Shown here piece after piece: positions 50,649-58,567 of a DNA stretch of 64,000 nt. Below the pieces are notes generated by a model. The model saw only the letters and a list, made by a program, of their open reading frames with translations. It did no database searches and was not told the origin of the DNA. Both the position numbers and the translations under genes were made by a program. Positions within the stretch are counted from its first letter, which is position 1, and each line of letters opens with the position of its first letter. The DNA comes from Marinobacter sp. NP-4(2019) (GTDB lineage Bacteria > Pseudomonadota > Gammaproteobacteria > Pseudomonadales > Oleiphilaceae): assembly GCF_003994855.1 (NCBI RefSeq), contig NZ_CP034142.1, forward strand, positions 620,001 to 684,000, read 5' to 3'.

Positions 50649-50885
50649 ATGACTATCAAACGAATTCAAGAAAAAGACCTACTCAAGGGCGTCGACACTG
50701 ACAACGCCCACGCAGATGAGTTGGCCAATGTGACCCCTGAAGAGCTTGAACCGCTGCAGCGTTTGAAAGGCTCAGTTAAGCGGTATGATCGACCGTTTGA
50801 TTCGGTCTGGGATGACGATTTCGATTCTTCGGAGTTAGACACGGACGACTTTCTGAAAGACCGCGATCAATCAAAGGGTGAATAA
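50649..50885 (+). CDS. Small acidic protein, 78 aa (possible antitoxin-like)
   Basis: The frame begins MTIKRIQEKDLLKGVDTDN with GGAGG (50638-50642) upstream of ATG 50649. The middle contains AHADELANVTPEELEPLQRL and GSVKRYDRPFDSVWDDDFDS, an acidic tail that looks like the disordered toxin-binding end of small antitoxins. No toxin-like gene is adjacent. It lies 233 nt before the recombinase operon and could be a cargo or chromosomal leftover. No firm family assignment. Confidence 0.5.
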   Translation: MTIKRIQEKDLLKGVDTDNAHADELANVTPEELEPLQRLKGSVKRYDRPFDSVWDDDFDSSELDTDDFLKDRDQSKGE

Positions 50886-51073
50886 ATTCGGACGGAAATC
50901 CAGCCTCTCGGTATCAGGCGAGATGGCCTGAATTATCCCTCAATGCCTGGAGGGCAGAGGTCAAAAATAAGGTGCAATGATCGAAGAAAACAACGTAACA
51001 TTTTGTAAGTGTAAAAATAATTCAATTAAAACAGGAATCTAAAATTTCCTGCAAAAAATAGGCTCGCCGTAAG

Positions 51074-51108
51074 TTCTGTGAAAAACGACTTTTGCACTTT
51101 TCACAGAA
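51074..51108. promoter_or_regulatory. 11-bp inverted repeat upstream of the recombinase operon
   Basis: TTCTGTGAAAA (51074-51084) and TTTTCACAGAA (51098-51108) are perfect inverted repeats around a 13-nt centre, ending nine bases before the operon's first ATG and partly overlapping its ribosome binding site (GAAGGAGG). It may be an operator for self-repression or an arm-type recombinase site. Confidence 0.6.
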
Positions 51109-51117
51109 GGAGGGCCA

Positions 51118-51624
51118 ATGGCTTCTACAACACCCCAGTTTCACTCCCAAACACAACTCCTCCCGTTGGGAGAAATCTCAGAGCTTCACGAGACACTTCA
51201 GAACGCCAGGAAAAAGTATCAGCTGCCGCCTTTAGCACAGCCGAACCAGGCCGACATTCATCTGGCTCACGTTCGAACTTTGATGGAAGTCTTCCCGATT
51301 TTTGCTCACCGCTCCCGCAATAAACTCCGCTGTGTCGGCAATGTACGCTTCTGGGAGCTTTGTCGAGCATGGCTTGATCCCGACCAAATGGTGCCGGTGA
51401 ATCTGGTGTCCGGCCGATTCAAAGCCGATTTTTGGGCACGCAATTATTTGCTGGAAACCTACTACGCCAACGTACTGTTCGGCCTCAACGCTGATGACGG
51501 TGCCAGCCTCTATCATCTTTCAAAGGAATGGGCCAGTGATATGGAGTTGCACCCGATCTTCCCGTCAAAAGCGGCCTACGGTCGTGCTATGCGAATTGGC
51601 AAAGGGAGGATGGCTCGTGGCTAA
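51118..51624 (+). CDS. First gene of the recombinase operon, 168 aa, unknown function
   Basis: A soluble 168-residue protein with a strong AGGAGG five bases before its ATG. It contains LPPLAQPNQADIHLAHVRTL, FPIFAHRSRNKLRCVGNVRFWELCRAW and VSGRFKADFWARNYLLETYY. I do not recognise a catalytic motif; it is too short for a tyrosine recombinase and lacks the R-H-R-Y residues. It overlaps the next gene by 8 nt and so is made together with the two giant recombinase-like proteins. A targeting or accessory role is plausible. Confidence 0.7.
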   Translation: MASTTPQFHSQTQLLPLGEISELHETLQNARKKYQLPPLAQPNQADIHLAHVRTLMEVFPIFAHRSRNKLRCVGNVRFWELCRAWLDPDQMVPVNLVSGRFKADFWARNYLLETYYANVLFGLNADDGASLYHLSKEWASDMELHPIFPSKAAYGRAMRIGKGRMARG

Positions 51625-54238
51625 GAGTGCACTTACGTGGGTCCCTCCCAAAGACAGTAAAGCCCATCAAATATTCATCGTTAAAGCCGTCGAAGCCGGA
51701 TTCTCGGCAACGGTAGTCCGGGACTTTTTCTATCAGATTAACGCCCATCCAGAGCTAATCTCATTTGTTCAGATTAGCCGCAATCTAATCGATATCCTGC
51801 AATTACCTTGTGATGAATGGCAGGACAACGAGGCTGGCATAGATTTCAGGGCTTGGCAGTCACTTTGCCAGTGGGCGACTGAAAACGCCCAGTCTCTGAC
51901 AGACGCTATTGGCCCATCATTTGATGAGCGGCCAAAGCGTCACCGACATAATCCATTGTTGCGAAAAGGGGTGACAAGGCACCCACTCTATTCGGCATTG
52001 TGGAATGTCCAAGAGAATCCTGAGCTGAGATCTCATTACGCAGCAGTCCAGGCACAAGCCCTTTATGCGCACGCTTTGGCGATTCAGGAAGCGCATACCG
52101 CCGAGGCTTACGAGAGTTATGACGGCGATAATCCATTGCTCGACTCACCGAGAAGCGCTTCGGCTATGGGGTATACCGTCAGGGCATTGAGCTACGCGGT
52201 TGCCGAAGATGAATTGCTAGTGCTCCAGCCTTTTGTCTCCCCCAAAACCTTTGGGAGTGAAGTCCGAGCTTGCCTTTGGTCCATGGACTTTGCGGGGGAA
52301 TCCGCGGAGATTCTCCAAGTTGATAAGGCGAAGGAGAAGCGACAAAACGGGTTACGAGATCTGGTTTACTTCGTTGAGCGGGCTCATGGCAACAAGTCTT
52401 GGGCTTTCCGAGAAAGCTATGGGCTTAAAGAAGGCAGTGGAGGTGGAATTGCGGAGCCCGGCCATGTCGACTTTCAAACCATGGCAAGTGGCTTGGAAGT
52501 AAATTTGGGAACGGGCGTTTCCGATAGGTTCGTGCCGGCGCTTCCTCCGAAAGGTTCCATAGCTGGCCGGCTAAAGGTCGACGAATCACCGTTCGACGAT
52601 GGCGAGGGCTCCTACTTTTTCTCGGACGAGGAGGAATCCGGAACATCGGATGGTGCCAAGGCTTCTAATCCTACAGCCAGCTTTCTGCGTGCAAGGAATC
52701 AAGCTCGCCATATCGCGATGGCGAACCAATATCTTCCTTGGCGGTATGAGTCTCTGACCGATCAGGAGATCCACAACATCGCTATGGCCGCTTCGAGTTA
52801 CCTTAATCGTCCGGCGCTTATCAGCGGGTCCAAACAAGAAAAAGCATTCTATGAGCTGGCTTTGTTGACTTTAATCGTCTTATGGACAGGCGTTTCGTGG
52901 GGGAAAGCAATCAGGCTGCGTATTCAGAGAGGACGCTTCAAACGGCGCAAACGATGCGAGGAATCTGAAGACCTCGAAGAACAATATCTTCGATTATCGA
53001 TGTCGCCAGGAAGAAATCTCTGGTGCATAGAGTCAACTTACCCGGAATACAAAACCCAACTCAAAGTTCCTGTCGAAACCACAAGGCCAATATTCGATTA
53101 TGTCCTGTTACCGGATCTCTATGGGCTGACTGATCGGGTTTTAGATCTGTTGAAACTGCGTGGTAAGAAGCCGTCCCCAAAAGCGAAGGTGTTCACCCAC
53201 TCCGCAAAGCTTTACAGAAAGGCGTTCAAAAAACTTGTCCACGATGCTGGAGAGTCGGAACGGGTCACTTGGGGGCGGTGGGAAAAGGTGATGTTCGATG
53301 CGATTACAGCTGAAACCGGCGACGTCGTTGATGCAGTCGCGATCACCGGTGAACCTCATGCCCTCGCGCAAACCAAGTGCTTTTACTACAGCCCAAACGC
53401 AGGCGATCTGACCGATCGTTACGTCACAGTGGCCACTCAATTGGCAAAACAGGCGGAACTTCCGTTGGAAGTTGATGGAGGGAGTCACTTCATCGGAGCG
53501 GAATATCGTAAAGGCCATGTCGGCAGCCGAGCCTGCGCCTCCAAGCTTGCGGTCATGAACGCGGTTTCGAATTTAAAGGCGCGGTTAGGAGCTGCACGCA
53601 CCTATGACCAGTGGTCCGATTTCGCGGAATACCACAACGTCTTCACCTTCTACACGGTTCAGATGTTGGCGTTTGCGACAGGTTACCGTGCAGTGAAAAC
53701 ACCGTTATTCTCTCTTGAAGAAATCAATGGCCAGCTCCGGCTTACGGCTCTGTCGGATAAAGACAATGAGCAAAAGCGAAAAACTCGCCTCAGCTATTTG
53801 CCGGACATGGTGTTGCGGCAACTCGAGCATTACGAGCTGCATCTCAAGGTGCTCGAAGCAAGTAACGATTTCCGGCTCAAGTCTCAAGCCGAAACCGAAA
53901 AGGAAACCTGCTTTTTCTTGCGGTCAGCCGATGGCCGCGACGGAAAACTCGTGGTTAGTCCCAAGACCATGTTGCGTCACCTGGATGAATTCCTGGGATT
54001 GCCGGCTAATGCCCACCGTCGGTTTATGCGCACTGAATTGAGAGAGGCGGATTGTCCGCCCGATTACGTCAACGCCTTTATGGGGCACGCCAGTTTTGGC
54101 GAAGAGCCCTGGAGTCGTTACTCGTCTCTATCTTCCAGACAATATCGCGACATGATGACTCGGTACCTGGAGCCGATCATGGAGGAACTGGGGTTCACGC
54201 CCGTTGCCAGCCGTCTCGCGGGAGGTGTTTCACGATGA
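51617..54238 (+). CDS. Giant tyrosine-recombinase-like protein A, 873 aa
   Basis: The GTG start at 51617 has AGGGAGGA six bases upstream and overlaps the previous gene. The first 600 residues have no fold that I recognise. The C-terminal part (about 620-860) looks like a tyrosine recombinase catalytic domain: Arg691 in FATGYRAVKTPLFSLEEI, a box AHRRFMRTEL (Arg802-x-x-Arg805, where the usual HxxR His seems replaced), His824 in FMGHASFGEEPWSRYSS and Tyr835. Typical integrases are 300-450 residues, so it is more than twice as long. It overlaps the next gene by ATGA. It may be a recombinase with altered chemistry or a structural partner of protein B. Confidence 0.75.
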   Translation: MAKSALTWVPPKDSKAHQIFIVKAVEAGFSATVVRDFFYQINAHPELISFVQISRNLIDILQLPCDEWQDNEAGIDFRAWQSLCQWATENAQSLTDAIGPSFDERPKRHRHNPLLRKGVTRHPLYSALWNVQENPELRSHYAAVQAQALYAHALAIQEAHTAEAYESYDGDNPLLDSPRSASAMGYTVRALSYAVAEDELLVLQPFVSPKTFGSEVRACLWSMDFAGESAEILQVDKAKEKRQNGLRDLVYFVERAHGNKSWAFRESYGLKEGSGGGIAEPGHVDFQTMASGLEVNLGTGVSDRFVPALPPKGSIAGRLKVDESPFDDGEGSYFFSDEEESGTSDGAKASNPTASFLRARNQARHIAMANQYLPWRYESLTDQEIHNIAMAASSYLNRPALISGSKQEKAFYELALLTLIVLWTGVSWGKAIRLRIQRGRFKRRKRCEESEDLEEQYLRLSMSPGRNLWCIESTYPEYKTQLKVPVETTRPIFDYVLLPDLYGLTDRVLDLLKLRGKKPSPKAKVFTHSAKLYRKAFKKLVHDAGESERVTWGRWEKVMFDAITAETGDVVDAVAITGEPHALAQTKCFYYSPNAGDLTDRYVTVATQLAKQAELPLEVDGGSHFIGAEYRKGHVGSRACASKLAVMNAVSNLKARLGAARTYDQWSDFAEYHNVFTFYTVQMLAFATGYRAVKTPLFSLEEINGQLRLTALSDKDNEQKRKTRLSYLPDMVLRQLEHYELHLKVLEASNDFRLKSQAETEKETCFFLRSADGRDGKLVVSPKTMLRHLDEFLGLPANAHRRFMRTELREADCPPDYVNAFMGHASFGEEPWSRYSSLSSRQYRDMMTRYLEPIMEELGFTPVASRLAGGVSR

Positions 54239-57200
54239 CACCGATGGAATCTATCTGGAATGAATTTTTGGCTCTAGAGCTGAAACCGGGTACGCGGCAG
54301 GTTGCTGAAGAGCTCAGGGCATTCCTCTCTGGTAGTGAGTTGGCCGGGGCTGAAATCTTGTCCGGACGATCTGAAAAAGCCTTCGAGGCCGGATTCATGT
54401 GGCCATTGGAGAAGAGTATTCACGAAACCTTGGGTAAGAGCTCCGATGTGCGTTTTGGCAAGCTTCTTCGCGCCTTCGTTGAATTCGCCAACCGCGTTGG
54501 CGGACGTGACTTTCCGTTGCCAGCTGTGCCGATCCGGCTCGAGCCTCATCGCAGCGTGTTTCAGACTTTTCGTCCCGTTGAAGCCGAGCGTGCAGAGCGA
54601 TGGCGTTTGTCTTTGATCGACTGGATTGAAACCGTTTCCGTCAGCAAGCTAGAACCACGTCTGGGCATCGGAGCGCTCATCGTCAGTGCTGCCCTCAACA
54701 GCGGTCTGGTTGATTCAGGAGCGTTGCATAAGCTTCTGCAGAGCATCCCCGAGAAACTGACCGTTCTCGCGGGGCGAGCCTATCTGGATCTTGAATTGCC
54801 TTGGCGCGGCTCAGAGAGTCTGGAGCGGCGGCGGTGGTTTCCCGACCCTATGTCGGAGATGATTTTTCTTCGGCTTAAACCGGAGGAAAATGAACCGCTT
54901 CGGCATCAAACGCCGGCGAAAGCGTTGTGGCCGTTTCTACGCCGATGGTTCGAGCGCTGCAAGGGTGTAGAGAGCCCGCCTAAAAACTTCTCAGACTTCA
55001 TGACGGCCAGTAAAGCACTGACCTATCACGAGCTACCGGTGAACATCGGCGCCTATATGGCGCGGGAGCACGTTAGTCACTCGCTGCGACCAGAGGTTTG
55101 GCAGCGCCTGCACGGTGTTTACTCGACAGCCTCGCTAACTGTCGACTCTGTAGAGGACCCGTGCGATGAGCAGACCTTGCCGGAGACAGGTGCCTCCCAG
55201 GAGGAGGTGGAAACCTTTGAATGGGCGCAGGCTCTCTGGGAAATCTTGAAAGGCAGTGACCGGGAGCTCGTTGCGCAGAAGCTCAGAAATCAGCTCGACG
55301 ACAGCCAGCATGTTGTTAGCCGAAGTGAGCGCATGCTAGCGGCCTGGGCCCTTCATTTGTGCACACGGCCCGCGGCATCAGGAAAACGGCTTGCGCTTTC
55401 GACTATTCGACAGTACGTGAGGCAGACGGGAACCCGCCTGGCCGCTCTGGCGGGTGATGGTGATATCTCGAACTACGACATCGCAGAATTCGAAGAGCTT
55501 TATACGGAAGTGCTTGCGGACGCCCAGAGCGCAGGATTTCGAAATCAGCTGTGCGTTGGGTTGCGCGAATTTCATCACTTTTTGGCACACGACTATGGTG
55601 TTCCAAAGCTTTCAGAAGTGATGAACCTGGGAGGAGGCTCGATCTTACATCCGGTCGATGCAAACCTGATCACTCTGGATGACTATCACGAGATCCGACG
55701 GCGTATAAGGGATGCCGAACTGGAGCTAGTCGCGCCCGACCTTCCAACGATTGTGGAACTGATCTTTGTGTTGGGCTTCCGGTGTGGGTTGCGGCGGATG
55801 GAAACATTGATGCTGCGACTTGAAGACATCCACCTGATGGGGCGATCCGCCATTATCGTTCGTCGATACGCCGGGCATCGATTGAAGACCGCAAATGCCA
55901 AGCGGCAGATACCCATCCATGCGCTTCTGGATGACGGTGAGCTTAGTCTCCTCAAGGCATGGGTGGAATATCGTCGCAGCGAGGAGCAAGAACGACCTTC
56001 TACTGCTGCATTATTTGCCGTTCCGAGCAGGGGATGGATACCGGTCAGACAGGAAAAGGTCATGCCGATTCTGCACCAGCTGATGCGTGAGGTGACAGGT
56101 GATCAGTCCCTCCGATACCACCACCTACGCCACAGTTTTGCCAGCTGGACGTTTCTTAGACTGATTCTTGCGCATCACGGGAAGAGGACGACGCTCTTTC
56201 CTGATCAGCCAATGACAGAGCGATGGCTGGATCAATCGTCCGAATTTGCCGAGCAGTTGCTGAAGACACGGCATCGCCCGGACTTGTATGCGGTCGCTCG
56301 GCTGCTTGGACACTCCGGTCCGGACATGAGCCTTGAACACTACATTCACACGATGGACCTGGCCGCGCTTGCCCTGGATGAGCGCAGGGATATGTTTAGC
56401 GAAAAAACACTGGCTGCGACTTCCGGCGTTTCAATCTCATCAGTCTATCGGCTATTGAATAAGGCCGGTGTTCAGGGCCTGTTGGGTAGGTTCAGGAATT
56501 CATACCCAGACCGGGCGAATGTGCTGTGGCCGACGGAAAAACCATCTGCGAAAGTTAAGCCCGAGCAACAGACGTTACGGGATCGGCTGATGTCGATCGA
56601 GAAATACCTGAAGTTTCGCCAACGGACTTCGATTGAGCAGGAGGTTCTGGCGGAACGATTAGGCCTAAGCGTTGAAGCATGTCAATTATTGGAAGAGCGC
56701 TCAGCATACCTTGCAGGTCTTAGAAGCAATACGCTGCGAACACAAAGCTCAAGGCATCGGTTTCCCAGCGTCAACGAGGAAGAGGCGAGAGATGATTCAA
56801 TCCGTTTGCATACTGAGCCAAGGACCCGGAGTAGCAAGGCGCTGTTTGAGAGCTTACTGGATCGTGTCGAAGAGTTGCTTCATGACAATTCCGACCTGGT
56901 TTGGGAAGTCGTCGAGTACTACATCCACAATCAGTGGAAGACGGCAACCTCACTTATATTTCGGGACCCTCAGAAACCAGAGATGGCAAGAAAATTTCTT
57001 CAGTTTCTTGAGGCTCTTGGTTTTCCCCGGCGCAGTCTGAGCTTCACCAATCGTGATGTTCGGGATCGGTCGCCCTACCGTGCGCTCTGGAAAAAGCAGC
57101 TGGGACTTACTTACCGAGATACGATCGAAACCAGAGCTCCCGCAAACAAACACAGGAAAGTGGAAGCCCGATGGTTGTTTATTGGTCTGGAATTTGGAAA

Positions 57201-57372
57201 TGACAGTGAACGTGATCAAAGCCGTTCGTTCGGGTTTCGTTATTGTATGGTGATGCTGGCAATGGCCGCGCCCGTGTTGCGGTCTGAGCAGGCTATTGAT
57301 GATGCCCACGAGCAGCCGATGTGGGCATCCTCTGATAAACCCTCAGAGCCAGGGGTTATCCCGGCTGCCTAG
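54235..57372 (+). CDS. Giant tyrosine recombinase protein B, 1045 aa
   Basis: The ATG overlaps the preceding stop. Residues 1-440 are a long N-terminal region including a SAM-like core-binding part (LALSTIRQYVRQTGTRLAALAGD). The catalytic domain (about 490-710) has the full set: Arg520 in GFRCGLRRMETLMLRLEDI, Lys in NAKRQIPIH, His629/Arg632 in YHHLRHSFASW, His693 in RLLGHSGPDMSLEHYIH and Tyr703. About 340 residues follow, with a helix-turn-helix-like KTLAATSGVSISSVYRLLNKAG and another like EVLAERLGLSVEACQLLEE. No ordinary integrase has such a tail. It is likely the active enzyme of the operon. Confidence 0.85.
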   Translation: MTPMESIWNEFLALELKPGTRQVAEELRAFLSGSELAGAEILSGRSEKAFEAGFMWPLEKSIHETLGKSSDVRFGKLLRAFVEFANRVGGRDFPLPAVPIRLEPHRSVFQTFRPVEAERAERWRLSLIDWIETVSVSKLEPRLGIGALIVSAALNSGLVDSGALHKLLQSIPEKLTVLAGRAYLDLELPWRGSESLERRRWFPDPMSEMIFLRLKPEENEPLRHQTPAKALWPFLRRWFERCKGVESPPKNFSDFMTASKALTYHELPVNIGAYMAREHVSHSLRPEVWQRLHGVYSTASLTVDSVEDPCDEQTLPETGASQEEVETFEWAQALWEILKGSDRELVAQKLRNQLDDSQHVVSRSERMLAAWALHLCTRPAASGKRLALSTIRQYVRQTGTRLAALAGDGDISNYDIAEFEELYTEVLADAQSAGFRNQLCVGLREFHHFLAHDYGVPKLSEVMNLGGGSILHPVDANLITLDDYHEIRRRIRDAELELVAPDLPTIVELIFVLGFRCGLRRMETLMLRLEDIHLMGRSAIIVRRYAGHRLKTANAKRQIPIHALLDDGELSLLKAWVEYRRSEEQERPSTAALFAVPSRGWIPVRQEKVMPILHQLMREVTGDQSLRYHHLRHSFASWTFLRLILAHHGKRTTLFPDQPMTERWLDQSSEFAEQLLKTRHRPDLYAVARLLGHSGPDMSLEHYIHTMDLAALALDERRDMFSEKTLAATSGVSISSVYRLLNKAGVQGLLGRFRNSYPDRANVLWPTEKPSAKVKPEQQTLRDRLMSIEKYLKFRQRTSIEQEVLAERLGLSVEACQLLEERSAYLAGLRSNTLRTQSSRHRFPSVNEEEARDDSIRLHTEPRTRSSKALFESLLDRVEELLHDNSDLVWEVVEYYIHNQWKTATSLIFRDPQKPEMARKFLQFLEALGFPRRSLSFTNRDVRDRSPYRALWKKQLGLTYRDTIETRAPANKHRKVEARWLFIGLEFGNDSERDQSRSFGFRYCMVMLAMAAPVLRSEQAIDDAHEQPMWASSDKPSEPGVIPAA

Positions 57373-57756
57373 TTCATTACCAACAGGCCCGCCCACCGCA
57401 CCGGCCAGATCGCGGTATTTGATCCAGGCAATCGCTATGTCATCAAAAGCCTGGGCATCCAATTCCAATATCACTCTGGCCGGTGAGTTCATGGTGGCAA
57501 CTTGAACGCTATGAGAGAGCGGGTTGCAGGCAGAGAGGTAGGCGCTGCCGGGCGTGGCACTATTCACGCCCGGCCGAAACCGAACCGAATAGTCAGTACC
57601 CGCTTTCACTTCAACTGAGGCGTCATATTGGTTGTGCTCGAGCTGCAGACGCCGCTCCTCCGACCGTGTGTATATATGGATAGCGAGATACAGAAGGGCA
57701 AATAGACCCGCCATGATCACAATGATTGCGAATACGAGTGCCATTGGGTGAATCAT
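57343..57756 (-). CDS. Small membrane-anchored protein, 137 aa
   Basis: The protein has one N-terminal membrane helix (PMALVFAIIVIMAGLFALLYLAIHIY) followed by a soluble part (QLEHNQYDASVEVKAGTDYSVRFRPGV and an AQAFDDIAIAWIKYRDLAGAVGG tail). Family unknown. Its 3' end overlaps the 3' end of recombinase B by 30 nt on the opposite strand. It looks like a sister of the next gene (one helix plus a small beta-rich domain) and may be the last gene of the excisionase-integrase operon. Confidence 0.65.
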   Translation of the reverse strand: MIHPMALVFAIIVIMAGLFALLYLAIHIYTRSEERRLQLEHNQYDASVEVKAGTDYSVRFRPGVNSATPGSAYLSACNPLSHSVQVATMNSPARVILELDAQAFDDIAIAWIKYRDLAGAVGGPVGNELGSRDNPWL

Positions 57757-57774
57757 ATGGTCTCCTTAGTGGCT

Positions 57775-57788
57775 GATTAGGCCTAATC
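57775..57788. repeat. 14-bp perfect palindrome, copy 1
   Basis: GATTAGGCCTAATC lies in the 54-nt gap before the 137-aa gene and recurs exactly, with the next base, at 58534-58547. A one-mismatch version (GATTAGGCCTAAGC) is at 56657-56670 inside recombinase B. It may be a protein-binding or recombination site. Confidence 0.55.
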
Positions 57789-57810
57789 GTTTCTTAGCGG
57801 CAGATTGCAC

Positions 57811-58185
57811 TTATTCCGTTCCACCAGTCTGTGCCGCTGCAACTGACTCCAAAGAGCCTGCGAGGTCGTTGAGTACCTCTTCGGAAACCACACATCGGAT
57901 GCCGGCATATTGATGCTTGGAGGGTTGATGGATCCCGACGATGATTCGGTCATCAATATCCAGGTAATATTCAGCCGGCGCTCCAGCGACTTTGGCTTCC
58001 ACGCGGTATACCTTGAGACCTTTGCTAATCAGGACTGGCTGATGGTCTCGAGGCCCGGCAGTCTTTGTTGAGGAAGTAGATGTGGGCACGCGGTGATCGA
58101 AGATGATCTTCACGTAGATAAGCAGAGAGCCGATGGCAATGGCGCCAATGAACAGAAGAACAAGGACGATCGGATCAAGAGTCAT
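57811..58185 (-). CDS. Small membrane-anchored protein, 124 aa
   Basis: It begins MTLDPIVLVLLFIGAIAIGS with one membrane helix, then KTAGPRDHQPVLISKGLKVYRV and ADYYLDI-like beta-rich sequence (AKVAGAPAEYYLDIDDRIIVGIHQPSKHQYAG). I do not recognise the family. It lies between two other small genes in the same orientation, downstream of the integrase, and may be element cargo. Confidence 0.65.
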   Translation of the reverse strand: MTLDPIVLVLLFIGAIAIGSLLIYVKIIFDHRVPTSTSSTKTAGPRDHQPVLISKGLKVYRVEAKVAGAPAEYYLDIDDRIIVGIHQPSKHQYAGIRCVVSEEVLNDLAGSLESVAAAQTGGTE

Positions 58186-58252
58186 TATTGAATTCCTTTA
58201 AGGGGCGCCCCTCTCTTACGGTGTCGGCGTTTTTTGGAGAGGGGCGGTTTTC

Positions 58253-58567
58253 TTAGAAGCGAGGTACGGTTTCCGTGATGGTATGCAGGCGTGCTTCCAG
58301 CGCAGGGAGCAATACCTGGAGGGCAAGCCGGCCAGGAGGGAGTTGCTCGCGAATCAAGGTGTCTTTTACCCAGGAAACGACTGCTTCAAAGTTGGACGCT
58401 TCGGCCCCGCTGCCTAAAAGGCATACCAGAGAATCACCGGGCGCTATGTTCAGAGAGATGAAAAGCGCACGAGCCAACCTTCGAACGTCCTGAACTGCAG
58501 GCATGCTGTACGCGACATCGTTTTCAGCATCATGATTAGGCCTAATCGGGATAACGTTACTGCTCAT
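58253..58567 (-). CDS. Small soluble protein, 104 aa, overlapping the integrase gene
   Basis: The ATG at 58567 overlaps the integrase stop region and has AGGAG in front, so it is translated with the integrase. It starts MSSNVIPIRPNHDAENDVAYS and continues VQDVRRLARALFISLNIAPGDSLVCLLGSGAEASNFEAVVSWVKDTL, mainly helical. The second copy of the 14-bp palindrome falls inside its codons for PIRPN. No family is recognised. Confidence 0.65.
   Translation of the reverse strand: MSSNVIPIRPNHDAENDVAYSMPAVQDVRRLARALFISLNIAPGDSLVCLLGSGAEASNFEAVVSWVKDTLIREQLPPGRLALQVLLPALEARLHTITETVPRF
58534..58547. repeat. 14-bp perfect palindrome, copy 2
   Basis: GATTAGGCCTAATC is identical to 57775-57788 and lies within the first codons of the 104-aa gene. 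The two copies bracket most of that gene and the 124-aa gene. Confidence 0.55.

Noticed and set aside
51494..51616. Earlier start for recombinase A at 51494
   Set aside because: It lies inside the preceding gene without a ribosome binding site; the GTG at 51617 has AGGGAGGA upstream and the usual overlap.
57775..58547. Could the two GATTAGGCCTAATC copies be attL/attR?
   Set aside because: They lie inside the operon rather than at element edges and are only 14 bp, so an attachment-site pair is not supported; kept only as a repeat.
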